Below, piece by piece: positions 52,911 to 62,007 of a stretch of 64,000 bases of DNA. Numbering within the stretch: the first letter of the stretch is position 1; every line of letters begins with the position of its first letter. Source of the stretch: an uncultured Pseudovibrio sp. (GTDB lineage: Bacteria; Pseudomonadota; Alphaproteobacteria; Rhizobiales; Stappiaceae); contig CANMBS010000017.1 of the NCBI GenBank assembly GCA_947496145.1, positions 41,225 through 105,224 of the forward strand. Reading direction: 5' to 3'. Under the pieces are notes generated by a model. That model was not told the origin of the DNA, did no database searches, and saw only the letters and a program-made list of their open reading frames with translations. The translations under genes were made by a program, and so were the position numbers.

Positions 52911-53699
52911 TCAGGCAGATTGTGGCACCTTAGAAAACAGTCGGAAAAAGTTTTGAGTTGTAGCTTCTGCCATCTGGGTTTCACTGGTTCCTAAGGCCTC
53001 AGCCAGCACTTTATTTGTGTGTGCTACATACGCAGGTTCATTGCGTTTACCGCGCCAGGGCTGGGGTGCAAGATATGGCGCGTCCGTTTCAACGAGTAAA
53101 CGATCCATAGGTAACTGAGAGGCAATTTCCCGCAGTTCTGTAGAACGCTTAAAGGTCAAAATACCAGAAAAGGACACATAAAGCCCCAGCTCAAGCCCCT
53201 TCATAGCAAGCTCTTTGCCCGATGAAAAACAGTGGAGCAGTGCCGGGAAGCTTCCAATTTGCATCTCTTCTTCCAAAATGCGCATCATATCTTCATCCGC
53301 ATCGCGGCTGTGAATGACGAGCGGCAATTGAGTTTCTCGTGCTGCTCGGATATGCGTGCGCAGAACCTTCTCCTGAACCTCACGCGGGGATTTATCGTAA
53401 AAGTAATCCAACCCCGCTTCGCCGATGGCAACAACTTTTGGATGCTCAGCAAGTTCAATTAGTTCTTCCGCCGCCACATCTGGTTCTTCTGCGGCTTGAT
53501 GCGGATGCGTTCCAACGGAGCAGTATACACTATCATAAGCTTCTGCCACCTCTTTGATCTGCTCAAAGCGGTGCACACGAGTACAGATGGTCACCATGAT
53601 CTTCACGCCAGCGGCATGCGCACGCTCAATGATCTGATCCCGTTCCTCTGCGAAATCTGGAAAATCCAGATGACAATGACTATCAACTAACATGGTCAC
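52911..53699 (-). CDS. tatD: TatD-family DNase/deoxyribonuclease
   Basis: A 262-residue TIM-barrel metal hydrolase. Seen: VDSHCHLDFPDF (two metal-binding His), VGTHPHQAAE, IGEAGLDYFYD (metal Glu), VIHSRDADEDMMRIL and LLVETDAPYLAPQPWRGKRN. These are the full set of TatD ligands. It acts on DNA 3' ends or as a D-aminoacyl-tRNA deacylase-like quality-control enzyme in related species. GTG at 53699 is placed 10 nt after AGGAGG; ATG at 53693 is an alternative. It follows metG in the conserved metG-tatD-MBL order. Confidence 0.9.
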   Translation of the reverse strand: MTMLVDSHCHLDFPDFAEERDQIIERAHAAGVKIMVTICTRVHRFEQIKEVAEAYDSVYCSVGTHPHQAAEEPDVAAEELIELAEHPKVVAIGEAGLDYFYDKSPREVQEKVLRTHIRAARETQLPLVIHSRDADEDMMRILEEEMQIGSFPALLHCFSSGKELAMKGLELGLYVSFSGILTFKRSTELREIASQLPMDRLLVETDAPYLAPQPWRGKRNEPAYVAHTNKVLAEALGTSETQMAEATTQNFFRLFSKVPQSA

Positions 53700-53765
53700 A
53701 GCAAAAGCGCCTCCTGCGCGATTCTGTCAATAGGGCGGAAGATGAGAGTGCATCTTCAATTTCAT

Positions 53766-53790
53766 AAAAAAGGGAGGCACTGCGCCTCCC
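53766..53790 (-). terminator. Intrinsic terminator after metG
   Basis: On the minus strand, GGGAGGC-GCAGT-GCCTCCC is followed by TTTTTT. It begins 25 bp after the metG stop, between metG and tatD. It may end most transcripts from the metG side. Confidence 0.8.
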
Positions 53791-53814
53791 CTTAAAGCCA
53801 TCAGAAATGGCACC

Positions 53815-55368
53815 TTAGTCAGTTGTTTCCGGCTCAACATAACGCGGGAATACACCTTGCGGCTTGGGAAGGTCACGGCCACTCTGCAAACGACCTGCCT
53901 CACCCAATTGCGCAAAGTTGCGTTCATCTTCGCTCAGAACCAAAAGATCGAGCAGTTTACCAGCAGATACTGGCATTACAGGCTGCGCAAGAATCCCAAC
54001 CTGACGGATAATCTCTGCCGTTGTGTAAAGCACAGTTGCCATGCGTTCAGGGTCTGTCTTTTTCAGCGCCCAAGGCTCCTGAGAAGCGAAGTAACGGTTT
54101 GCTTCCCCAACGGTTGACCAGACGCAGGCCAACGCATGATGAATTTCCTGTTTCGCCATAAAGCCGCGGCATTTGTCCAGCATCTCATCAGCTTGAGTGA
54201 GAATTGCCTTGTCTTCAGCGGAAAACGCACCAGGAACTGGCAGCTTGCCATCACAATTCTTGAAAATCATGGAGAGCGAACGTTGAGCCAGATTACCAAT
54301 GTCGTTAGCAAGATCGGCATTGATCCGGTTCACCATCGCCTCGTGGTTGTAGTTGCCATCCTGACCGAATGGAACTTCACGCAGGAAGAAATAGCGGATC
54401 TGGTCAAGTCCATAAGTTTCCACCAGGTCACGCGGCGCAATCACATTGCCCAAAGACTTGGACATTTTCTCGCCGGAATTGAACAAGAAACCATGTGCAA
54501 ACACGCGCTCAGGTAATGGAACACCGGCTGACATCAGGAAAGCAGGCCAGTACACCGCATGGAAACGGATGATGTCTTTACCGATGATATGCGCGTTTGC
54601 AGGCCAGAACTTGGCCATATCACCGTCCAGGTCAGGATAGCCAAGCGCGGTAATGTAGTTGGTCAGCGCATCAACCCACACATACATAACGTGCTTTTCG
54701 TCACCCGGCACCGGAATGCCCCAGTCAAAAGTGGTGCGAGAAACGGAAAGGTCTTTCAAGCCACCTTTCACAAAACTCATCACCTCATTACGACGCGCAT
54801 TAGGACCAATGAAGTCAGGATTACTTTCATATAGCCTGATCAGCTTATCTTCATAGGCTGAAAGACGGAAGAAATAGCTCTCCTCTTCCACCCACTCCAC
54901 TGGTGTACCCTGAGGACCATAACGAACATCATCTTCGCGAAGTTCGGTCTCACCTTCCTGATAGTAGGCTTCATCGCGCACAGAATACCAGCCAGCATAG
55001 CTGTCTTTGTAAATGTCGCCAGCATCAACCATTTTCTGCCAGATAGCCTGACAGGATTTATAGTGACGTTCTTCGTTGGTCTGGATAAAATCATCATTAG
55101 AGCACCCCAGCATCTCCACCATTTCGCGGAAAAGCCTGGAGTTCTTGTCGGCAAGATCTGACGGTGACATGCCTTCCTTGACGGCGGTCTGAAGCATCTT
55201 CTGGCCATGTACATCAGTACCAGTCAGGAAGTGTACTTCACGGCCATCCAGTCTCTGGAAACGGGCCAGCACGTCAGTTGCAATTGCCTCATAAGCATGA
55301 CCTATATGCGGTTCGCCATTTGGGTACGAAATTGCAGTTGTAATATAGAAAGGCGATTTTTCTGTCAT
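53815..55368 (-). CDS. metG: Methionyl-tRNA synthetase
   Basis: A 517-residue class I synthetase. The signature motif HIGH is seen in [12 protein letters not shown], the KMSKS loop in [17 protein letters not shown], and [20 protein letters not shown] is the methionine-specific core. It charges tRNA-Met in the cytoplasm. The length matches the short alphaproteobacterial form without the C-terminal tRNA-binding domain. The ATG at 55368 gives the family N-terminus ([17 protein letters not shown]). Confidence 0.95.
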   Translation of the reverse strand: MTEKSPFYITTAISYPNGEPHIGHAYEAIATDVLARFQRLDGREVHFLTGTDVHGQKMLQTAVKEGMSPSDLADKNSRLFREMVEMLGCSNDDFIQTNEERHYKSCQAIWQKMVDAGDIYKDSYAGWYSVRDEAYYQEGETELREDDVRYGPQGTPVEWVEEESYFFRLSAYEDKLIRLYESNPDFIGPNARRNEVMSFVKGGLKDLSVSRTTFDWGIPVPGDEKHVMYVWVDALTNYITALGYPDLDGDMAKFWPANAHIIGKDIIRFHAVYWPAFLMSAGVPLPERVFAHGFLFNSGEKMSKSLGNVIAPRDLVETYGLDQIRYFFLREVPFGQDGNYNHEAMVNRINADLANDIGNLAQRSLSMIFKNCDGKLPVPGAFSAEDKAILTQADEMLDKCRGFMAKQEIHHALACVWSTVGEANRYFASQEPWALKKTDPERMATVLYTTAEIIRQVGILAQPVMPVSAGKLLDLLVLSEDERNFAQLGEAGRLQSGRDLPKPQGVFPRYVEPETTD

Positions 55369-55444
55369 ATCCAAAGCGATCTTTTGATCCGGGATCTAAA
55401 TCTGGGAAGCTCTTTGAGCAAAACTCAAAGAAAACAGTCGTACG

Positions 55445-56506
55445 TCAACAAGTGCTTGCCGCTCTCAAATCAATGAGAAAAGACAGAACAACCTGCTTCC
55501 GGTCGAGGTTCAAAGCATCTGCCACTGAGGCAGCGCGGCCCATCTTTTCCCACAAGTCGGCCCACCTGACAAGCGCATCAGGCTTTGCATTGGCATCTTT
55601 ACGCAGTTGTTCGCTCAAGAATGTACGTGAAAGCTCTAAAAACGTATTCCAGCTGTCTTCCGCTCCACGAGCAGCAACCTTATCTGCAAAACTATGCGCA
55701 CGGATCATGTCCAGATCAGCAATGGTCTCTGCAAGAATGGTAAACTCCTGAGCAATCTCCAGCGCACCACCATTCACAGCCAGCGCTGCCTGACGCAAAC
55801 TCCCATCCGCCAGCGTATGAAGAGCATCTGGTTGCCCAGGTAATGCACAGCCTAACTCTGAAAGCGCCTGTTCAATCAGCGGTTCACCCAGTTTGCGCAG
55901 GGAAAGCTTGCGGCATCTGGACCGAATTGTTGGCAATAACCGACCGGGGTTATGTGAAAGCAGCAGAAACAGTGATTGCTTTGGCGGTTCCTCTAAAATT
56001 TTCAAAAGTGCATTAGCAGCGGACTGGTTCATGTCATCAGCTGAATCGACAATGCAAATGCGCCAGTTCCCACCAGCCGCAGTCGACCCAAAAAAACTGG
56101 TTGTCTTGCGCACTTCGTCAACTGGCAAGTCTCGCTTAAAACGCTTGCCTTTCAGGTCCCAGGGACGACGCAAATGCAGCAAATCTGCATGAGAACCAGC
56201 TGCAATCATTGGCGCACTATGGCTTTCTGGTGGAACATAAAGACTGTTCGCAGCCATAACAGGTGTTGAGAACCTGTCAGGATGCTCCAGAATGAACCGC
56301 GCAAACCGAAACGCGAGTGTTGCTTTGCCAATACCTTTCGGACCACCTAAAATCCAGGCATGATGAAAACGCTGTGACCGATAGGCATCCAGCAGTTCTG
56401 TTTCCGCAAGCTCATGACCATAAAGAGTAGTTTGCTCACGGGGGAGCGGGAGGCCTTCTATTTCGTCAAACTCGGGAGCCTCTTCAACTATAGGCGCTTT
56501 TGCCAT
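55445..56506 (-). CDS. holB: DNA polymerase III subunit delta prime
   Basis: A 353-residue clamp-loader AAA+ protein. Seen: YGHELAETELLDAYRSQRFH, the P-loop LGGPKGIGKATLA (modified Walker A), and IVDSADDMNQSAANALLKIL with the SRC motif in PTIRSRCRKLSL. It is part of the DnaX-delta-delta' loader that places the beta clamp. It is encoded directly after tmk, 1 bp apart, an order conserved in bacteria. Confidence 0.93.
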   Translation of the reverse strand: MAKAPIVEEAPEFDEIEGLPLPREQTTLYGHELAETELLDAYRSQRFHHAWILGGPKGIGKATLAFRFARFILEHPDRFSTPVMAANSLYVPPESHSAPMIAAGSHADLLHLRRPWDLKGKRFKRDLPVDEVRKTTSFFGSTAAGGNWRICIVDSADDMNQSAANALLKILEEPPKQSLFLLLSHNPGRLLPTIRSRCRKLSLRKLGEPLIEQALSELGCALPGQPDALHTLADGSLRQAALAVNGGALEIAQEFTILAETIADLDMIRAHSFADKVAARGAEDSWNTFLELSRTFLSEQLRKDANAKPDALVRWADLWEKMGRAASVADALNLDRKQVVLSFLIDLRAASTC

Positions 56507-56507
56507 T

Positions 56508-57170
56508 TTACTTAGCCCCTTGCGTTTTCAGCTCAGCGGCAAAACGGTGCTGCACGGCCTGCCAGATATCCTCAGTTACCTTATCTTGAGACTGATCACC
56601 GTCAATAACAACAATGCGCTCAGGCTCTTTTTTCGCCATTTGCAAAAAGAGTTGTTGCCTACGCCTGTGGGTTTCCAGAGTATCCGTTTCGAACCGATCC
56701 GGACCGTCGAATTCTATCGGCGCTGAGCGTTTCGAGACACGTGCTAAGCCAACCTCAGGAGTGACGTTAATGAGTAGCGTCATATCTGGATTATGACCAG
56801 CAATTGCCACCTGCTGTAAAGTTTCAACCGTTTGCGCAGGAACTCCAGATTCACTTTGATACACTCTTGATGAATCGGCGAAGCGATCACATAAGACCCA
56901 TTTTCCTTCATCAAGTGCAGGTTTGATCAGGGTATCTATGTGATCGGCGCGCGCTGCAGCAAAAAGCACAGCTTCAGCAGTCACGCCATAATCCCGAGCT
57001 GCGCCTGATAAAAGAACCTCGCGCACCAACTCGGCACCTTGAGAACCACCAGGTTCGCGCGTTGCAATTACATCAATTCCGTTGGAGGCTAGATGATCGC
57101 TCAGGCGTTGAATCTGTGTGGATTTCCCAGCACCTTCCCCACCTTCAAAACTGATAAAAATACCCGGCAA
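56508..57170 (-). CDS. tmk: Thymidylate kinase
   Basis: A 220-residue dTMP kinase. The P-loop FEGGEGAGKSTQI, the DR(Y/F) motif CDRFADSSRVYQ and the REPGG segment (IATREPGGSQGAELV) are all present. It phosphorylates dTMP to dTDP. The TTG at 57170 is chosen because the product then begins MPGIFISFEGGEGAG, as in the family, with GGAGG and AAGGA upstream; the frame is open for 15 further codons that lack family sequence. Confidence 0.93.
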   Translation of the reverse strand: MPGIFISFEGGEGAGKSTQIQRLSDHLASNGIDVIATREPGGSQGAELVREVLLSGAARDYGVTAEAVLFAAARADHIDTLIKPALDEGKWVLCDRFADSSRVYQSESGVPAQTVETLQQVAIAGHNPDMTLLINVTPEVGLARVSKRSAPIEFDGPDRFETDTLETHRRRQQLFLQMAKKEPERIVVIDGDQSQDKVTEDIWQAVQHRFAAELKTQGAK

Positions 57171-57224
57171 GATCCTTAAGGCCTCCAAAAGCCTTGTAAG
57201 CTTCTGGGACGGCAATCCGCCCCA

Positions 57225-58436
57225 TTAAAACAACTGGTAGAAGAACTCTCCAAGAGCATCCCAAGCACGATCTTGCAGGTCTCCCACGGCGACATCATCT
57301 CCTGTAACCAGTGTCGCCCGATAAATCACGTCATTTTTAGAAAGAACCTGCAATTCTCCCACTTCCATTCCTTTGGAAACAGGAGCAGGAATTGGTCCCT
57401 GATACACAACACGCAGCTTATACTGATCTTTTTCATTCGGATTGATAAGAGTTGCTACTGCATCATTTGCTTTCAATGGAACTGTGGCTTTTGCGCCTCC
57501 ATATACGTGCCCATCACTAACTACTTCCCCCTTTTGGTAAAGCTGTTGCAGCTTCAGGCCAGAAAAAGAAGGTAACAAGAGCGTTTTCATATCTTGCACT
57601 CGATCCTGTACCGTTGGCGAACCTGCAATTGCGGCAATATAGCGTTGCCCATTGCTATCTAGCGTTCCTAAAGCGGCAAAGCCTTCTCGTTCTGAAAAAC
57701 CTGCTCCAAAACCATCCAGACCTTCAATCTCTGAAATAAGGGGATTCTTGTTGCGTTGTGTAATCCTGTTCCACTTAAAGCGCTCCATGGAATAAACGGA
57801 GTGCAATTCAGGTTCATATTCTAAAACATAAGCTGCGAGCACCGTTAAATCCGCAAGGGTTGTGCGATGTTTTTCATCTGGAAAGCCAGTAGGGTTTGTG
57901 AAGTTCGATTGCTTCATCCCAATCTCTTTTGCCAGCTTGTTCATACGCTTAGCAAATTTTTCTTCACTCCCGGACAACCCTTCAGCTAACACAATTGCGG
58001 CATCATTTGCACTTTGTACAATGAGGCCATACATCAGATTAGAGACTGAAACAGGTGAGTTTAACCGCGCAAACATTGTAGTTACGCCCGCTGGTGCTCC
58101 ACCCGTCCGCCATGCATGCTCACTCACCCGAAAAGTGGTTTGCGGTGTAATTTCACCGTCATGAAGAGCTTTCTGCACTGTCACAGCGGTCATCAATTTG
58201 GTCAGGTTTGCTGGGGCTAGCTGGACCTGTGAATTTTTAGAAAATATCAGTGAGTCCTGGGAAAAATCGAAGAGCGTTGCAGCTTTCGCTTTAATCTCAA
58301 CGGCCTGTACATCAGCATTCGCCAAGTTAAAGGCCAGCCCAGCTATCAAAATTAAGCTCAAGCGTGTATGTGAAGGCCATGATCGCAGGATGCTACTTGC
58401 TTTTGCCCAGTTACTCGCTTTCCATCCAGTTGTCAC
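57225..58436 (-). CDS. D-alanyl-D-alanine carboxypeptidase homologue (S11) with lost catalytic motifs
   Basis: A 403-residue exported protein of the DacC/PBP5 type (signal segment LSLILIAGLAFNLANADVQA). The fold is clear (RVSEHAWRTGGAPAG, NLMYGLIVQSANDAAIVLAE with the S-x-N motif, NFTNPTGFPDEKHRTTLADL). However, the nucleophile motif S-x-x-K reads N-L-T-K in LAPANLTKLMTA, and the KTG motif reads GAG in LDGFGAGFSEREG. The active-site serine and the KTG lysine are both gone, so it should be inactive as a carboxypeptidase and may be a peptidoglycan-binding or regulatory protein. The ORF is intact and keeps its place between rlpA and tmk. GTG start with GAGGGAG upstream. Confidence 0.85.
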   Translation of the reverse strand: MTTGWKASNWAKASSILRSWPSHTRLSLILIAGLAFNLANADVQAVEIKAKAATLFDFSQDSLIFSKNSQVQLAPANLTKLMTAVTVQKALHDGEITPQTTFRVSEHAWRTGGAPAGVTTMFARLNSPVSVSNLMYGLIVQSANDAAIVLAEGLSGSEEKFAKRMNKLAKEIGMKQSNFTNPTGFPDEKHRTTLADLTVLAAYVLEYEPELHSVYSMERFKWNRITQRNKNPLISEIEGLDGFGAGFSEREGFAALGTLDSNGQRYIAAIAGSPTVQDRVQDMKTLLLPSFSGLKLQQLYQKGEVVSDGHVYGGAKATVPLKANDAVATLINPNEKDQYKLRVVYQGPIPAPVSKGMEVGELQVLSKNDVIYRATLVTGDDVAVGDLQDRAWDALGEFFYQLF

Positions 58437-58542
58437 GCCCGCGTCTCCCTCTGTTAAGCTGAAGAAGCATATTAGCCGCCGCCTCTAAAGCAAACACTAA
58501 TGCAGGCTTCGCGACAGTCTAAAGCCGTTCAAAACCACGTTA

Positions 58543-59625
58543 CTAGTGTTTTGCGCGAGGACGAGCAAGCATAATAGCCTTTAAGCTGGAACCGCCTGAA
58601 ACCGATTTAAACGCATCATGCGCAAACGCAATACGGTCTTGAGATGCATAGGAAGAAACAGCATTACCTCTTTGAAATACTGGTGCCCGTCCACTCTGTG
58701 GTGTTTTATAAACAGCAGAACTCGGTGGCGGTAGCAAGACCTTTCCAAATCCGGTAGAGACAGGCTGAGTTGCGATTACAGGTCTTGGTGCATTTGCGTC
58801 CGTACCCGATGTCAGCGCTCCGTTGATGCGGCTTTTGAAGCTGCTAATAGAGGCAACCTGAGTGGCACTCATGTTTCGCTCGTACACAACCGCAGGGTCC
58901 AAACGGTCAGCATTGAATGCAAGTACATTTTGCGCACCCACTATAGGAAGTTCGTAAGGGCGGGCCTTGGGTGCTGGTGCAGGGCCTGAGATACGGTTCA
59001 CAGGGTTTGCAAATGCAAACATAGTTTTTGGAGCAGCGTTCCAGCGCCCCCCATTTCCGGAATATGAAGCAAGTAGTTTCTTTTCGTCTTGTCCATGAAG
59101 CGGCGCACGCCCCACATACTCAACACGCACCTTGCCGACTCCACTTGATTTGGTACCCAGCATTCCCGCAACACGCTCTGATAGGTCAATAATACGATTA
59201 TCATGGAATGGTCCACGATCATTCACACGCACAATCATTGAGCGACCATTTTTTAGATTAGTCACCTTCGCATAACTTGGAAGCGGCATGGTTGGATGAG
59301 CGGCAGTGAGAGCATTGCGATCAAAAATCTCCCCATTGGCTGTTTTTCGGCCATGGAAAGTAGGCCCATACCATGACGCCTTACCGGTCTTGTTATAGCC
59401 ACTATCCTTTTTAGGATAATACCACTTGCCAGCGACCTTATATGGCTTACCAACCACATAGCGCCCGCCCCCTTTGGGAACTGGTTTTGCGTCCTTCACC
59501 ACCCGCGGGCTTGCTGCAACTCCGTATTTCTTTTCGCTGAACTTAACATTGCTGGTTCCACTGCCACAAGCAGCTACCCCAGCGCACAAAGCGGCAACTG
59601 AAAGCCCAGTCGCAACGCGCTTCAT
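58543..59625 (-). CDS. rlpA: Septal ring lytic transglycosylase RlpA family lipoprotein
   Basis: A 360-residue envelope protein. N-terminus MKRVATGLSVAALCAGVAAC is a lipoprotein signal with lipobox ending in Cys. The double-psi beta-barrel domain (about residues 85-180) contains KASWYGPTFHGRKTANGEIF, the catalytic-region LTAAHPTMPLPSYAKVTN and VRVNDRGPFHDNRIIDLSER. RlpA cleaves denuded glycan strands at the division site. A SPOR domain is not evident at the C-terminus. The start at 59625 is chosen for the signal; an ATG 54 bp upstream is possible. Confidence 0.87.
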   Translation of the reverse strand: MKRVATGLSVAALCAGVAACGSGTSNVKFSEKKYGVAASPRVVKDAKPVPKGGGRYVVGKPYKVAGKWYYPKKDSGYNKTGKASWYGPTFHGRKTANGEIFDRNALTAAHPTMPLPSYAKVTNLKNGRSMIVRVNDRGPFHDNRIIDLSERVAGMLGTKSSGVGKVRVEYVGRAPLHGQDEKKLLASYSGNGGRWNAAPKTMFAFANPVNRISGPAPAPKARPYELPIVGAQNVLAFNADRLDPAVVYERNMSATQVASISSFKSRINGALTSGTDANAPRPVIATQPVSTGFGKVLLPPPSSAVYKTPQSGRAPVFQRGNAVSSYASQDRIAFAHDAFKSVSGGSSLKAIMLARPRAKH

Positions 59626-59934
59626 TATTTCAGGAACTGGTGACCCCACCAGTCTGCCCTTACTCAGCATCAAAGTCATACCGTTTTAACTCACTACAAT
59701 TTCGGCACGGACAAGTCAGAAAGGTTGAGCAACAATACCCCTGCTCGCTACAAACTGAACCAACCTTTAGAAGATAGCCGATAAATCTTAACTGAATCCC
59801 TTCACAATGTCTCTACCCGGCGCATAGTTTCATACTTATCCTCCCTCTCCTTACATAAAGAGCCATTTTTGAAAGACCATTTGATTTCACTGTGAAAAAA
59901 CTAAATTCTTACTGTGGAACATTATTTCACCGCC

Positions 59935-59963
59935 TTGACTTTAGGCCACGCATGAACCAAATA
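59935..59963 (+). promoter_or_regulatory. Promoter of tRNA-Ser
   Basis: TTGACT (59935-59940) and CAAATA (59958-59963) are spaced by 17 bp, and the -10 box is 19 bp from the first tRNA base. This is a plausible housekeeping promoter. Confidence 0.6.
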
Positions 59964-59982
59964 GAGCCCACACCACACAGCC

Positions 59983-60072
59983 GGAGAGGTGGCAGAGTGG
60001 TTGAATGCACTGGTCTTGAAAACCAGCGGGCGTGGAAGCGTCTCGTGGGTTCGAATCCCACCCTCTCCGCCA
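59983..60072 (+). tRNA. tRNA-Ser (anticodon UGA)
   Basis: A 90-nt class II tRNA. The acceptor arms GGAGAGG and CCTCTCC pair; the anticodon stem CTGGT/ACCAG encloses the loop CTTGAAA with anticodon TGA; a long variable arm (GCGGGCGTGGAAGCGTCTC region) and the T-loop GGTTCGAATCC are present. CCA is encoded at 60070-60072. It reads UCA codons. Confidence 0.97.
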
Positions 60073-60104
60073 TCTATCTTATTGATAGATAAGACAAAAA
60101 GAAC

Positions 60105-60127
60105 CCACCTTCATGGTGGTTTTTTTG
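60105..60127 (+). terminator. Terminator after tRNA-Ser
   Basis: CCACC-TTCAT-GGTGG stem (60105-60119) followed by seven or more T residues. Confidence 0.8.
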
Positions 60128-60395
60128 TTGTCTAAATGAGAACAAAAATAGTCCAAAAAACGGAAAAGTCCCAGAAAACCTGACCTTCTTGTTCTCTTCT
60201 CGTTCATGTTTCAGTCATGGGTTAAATTCAAGGATTACAAAACAGAAAAAGACCCGCCGAGTTTCCTCAGGTACGACTCACAGGAGCTAGCTCACCGCCT
60301 TCAAATATCCATTTTGAACCCAACGGAGGTGGAGACACTTCCCAATCGGCATAACAACAACTCGGTTCTGCGGACCATCTAACTAGGCTCAGGAC
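60128..60395. other. Region between the tRNA terminator and the IS5 remnant
   Basis: No gene or clear element is seen in this 268-bp stretch. It lies downstream of a tRNA gene, a common site for mobile-element debris, but no tRNA 3'-end repeat is found here. Confidence 0.45.
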
Positions 60396-60763
60396 TCATA
60401 TCCGGAATATCACAGTTGCAGCGATGTAAATTGCTGATTTGAATAAGTTGGGGCACCGGTCATAGCGCATCGCGATCCGTCGCCAGTCTTTGGCTTAGCA
60501 AACAGGTTTTCAGCCTTGTGCCGCTTTCTATAGGTTCTGAAGCAGTGCAGGATTTACTTTTTGCGAGTTTTCCTTGAAGGAATGCATGCCTCAATATTTT
60601 GATCTGTAACGTTTTTTCTTATCTTGTTACTGTCGTAACCGCGATCTACGATCAATACCCGGGCAGCGGATAAATCGGGTAACAGCACCTCAGCTCCCTT
60701 GTAATCACTGGTTTGCCCGGCGCTCAGATGAAGCCTGAGCGGACGGCCCGCTCCGTCTCCAGT
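60396..60763 (-). pseudogene. IS5-family transposase remnant (C-terminal part)
   Basis: Minus-strand translation gives GRPLRLHLSAGQTSDYKGAE, LLPDLSAARVLIVDRGYDSN, IEACIPSRKTRKK, a TAA stop, RKRHKAENLFAK, then after a frameshift DWRRIAMRYDRCPNLFKSAI and a TGA. These are the ordered blocks of an IS5-family transposase C-terminal half (including the DRGYD Asp). The N-terminal half is absent because the IS3-family element starts exactly at its broken end. Not functional. Confidence 0.85.
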
Positions 60764-60826
60764 TGGAGTTCGTCCCTGATCCCTGACAATCGAGTATAGT
60801 AACTTTGATTGGTTCAGGTGATAGGA

Positions 60827-61111
60827 ATGAGCACGAAACAGGGCAAGTACACGGACGAGTATAAGGCAGGTGTCTGGGATCGGCTTTATGAGCCGGGGGC
60901 GAGCTTGGACAAGGTTTCCAACGAGCTGGTGCTGACGCCAGCGCAGTTGAGGATATGGCGGTTGGAAAGGGAGGCGGCGTGCTCAGCAGAAGCCAAGCGC
61001 CGCCAGCAGGCCGATGCGACCGAGCTGACACGATTGCGCAAGGAAAACAATCGGTTGCAGGAAGAGAACGAAATTTTGCAGAAAGGCTCGGTTTTTTTGC
61101 GAGCAGGGTGA
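60827..61111 (+). CDS. IS3-family transposase OrfA
   Basis: A 94-residue protein with an N-terminal HTH (YTDEYKAGVWDRLYEPGASL) and a C-terminal leucine-zipper-like coiled coil (ELTRLRKENNRLQEENEILQ), as usual for OrfA of IS3 elements. It recognises the IS ends together with OrfB. The reading frame appears intact; the ATG at 60827 has AGGTGATAGGA upstream. In normal IS3 elements OrfAB is made by frameshifting near the 3' end; here orfB follows 7 bp later. Confidence 0.85.
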   Translation: MSTKQGKYTDEYKAGVWDRLYEPGASLDKVSNELVLTPAQLRIWRLEREAACSAEAKRRQQADATELTRLRKENNRLQEENEILQKGSVFLRAG

Positions 61112-61118
61112 GAAAACC

Positions 61119-61893
61119 ATGAGGATCAAGCATCTGTTCATTGCCGCCCAAGCCAAAGACTATGCGGTTTCCACGTTGTGCCGTTTACTTCGAGTAGCCC
61201 GGAGCTGGTTCTATGGCTGCCGAGCCTCAGAGCCTGAGCGTCAGGCAGGAGCCCAGCTCAAGGAACGGCGGGATCGGGAGCTTCTGGGTTTGATCCATGC
61301 TGAATTGGTTGCGGCAGGTGAGGTCGTGTCGCAACGCCGCATTGCCAAGCTCATGAAAGACAACGGGATTTCTCCAACTCGGTGCGAACCAACTCCGCCG
61401 GTGACAACGCTGAGCAATCATAAAAAGTCCCCTTCGCCGAACCTGCTGCAACAGGAGTTTGACTGCTACACGCCCAACACGGTCTGGGTGGCTGACATCA
61501 CCTATTGTGCCACGGATGAAGGCGGATCTGTGCAGCGCGGCCCTCAGTATGGCTCTGGGAAGGCAACGTCCCGGTGCCGGGCTCATCTATCATTCGGATC
61601 GCGGCAGTCAATATGCAAGTGAGGAATATCGCAAAATCCTGAGAACTGCAGGGATCAGGCAGTCCATGAGCTGAAAAGGACAATGTCTCGACAATGCTCC
61701 CATGGAGAGTTTTTTTGCCTCTCTGAAAAAGGAACTGGTCCATCACACCAGATTCCACACGCGCAAGCAGGCCCGGGCCGCGATCTTCGATTACATAGAG
61801 GTGTTTTACAACCGCCAGCGCCGCCATTCGGCGATTGATTACAAAACGCCTTGTCAGGCCTTTGAACAAAGGGCTCGGAAAATGGATGCATAA
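61119..61893 (+). pseudogene. IS3-family transposase OrfB, disrupted
   Basis: Blocks seen: MRIKHLFIAAQAKDYAVSTL, LLQQEFDCYTPNTVWVADIT (first catalytic Asp), then an internal deletion and frameshift joining DITYCATDEG to MKADLCSAALSMALG, GLIYHSDRGSQYAS (second Asp), a TGA nonsense codon replacing an Arg, and [18 protein letters not shown] with the catalytic Glu. The DDE parts exist but in broken frames, so the element cannot move by itself. Confidence 0.88.
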
Positions 61894-62007
61894 CAGGTTT
61901 AATCAATCTGTCCGGTATCAGGGGCGAACTCCACTCATTGACACTTGCCGTCCACCAGACAAAGCTGATGAACTGTATCATCCCCCTCCTACGAGAGATT
62001 TTACGCT

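Larger units (their letters stand above)
60764..61933 (+). mobile_element. IS3-family insertion sequence, decayed
   Basis: About 1170 bp. Terminal inverted repeats: left end 60764-60788 begins TGGAGTTCGTCCCTGATCCC, and the complement of the right end (61909-61933) reads TGGAGTTCGCCCCTGATACC, matching at most positions. Ends are TG...CA. It contains orfA and a broken orfB. No clear 3-bp target duplication is seen (AGT left, CTC right), so the flanks have probably rearranged. Confidence 0.85.

Noticed and set aside
55412..55430. CTTTGAG/CTCAAAG hairpin between metG and holB
   Set aside because: Perfect 7-bp arms but no following T-run on the minus strand, so not called as a terminator.
60705..61151. 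Leftward 148-codon frame across IS5/IS3 junction
   Set aside because: It is the complement of the IS3 orfA region and spans the element border, so it is a shadow frame.
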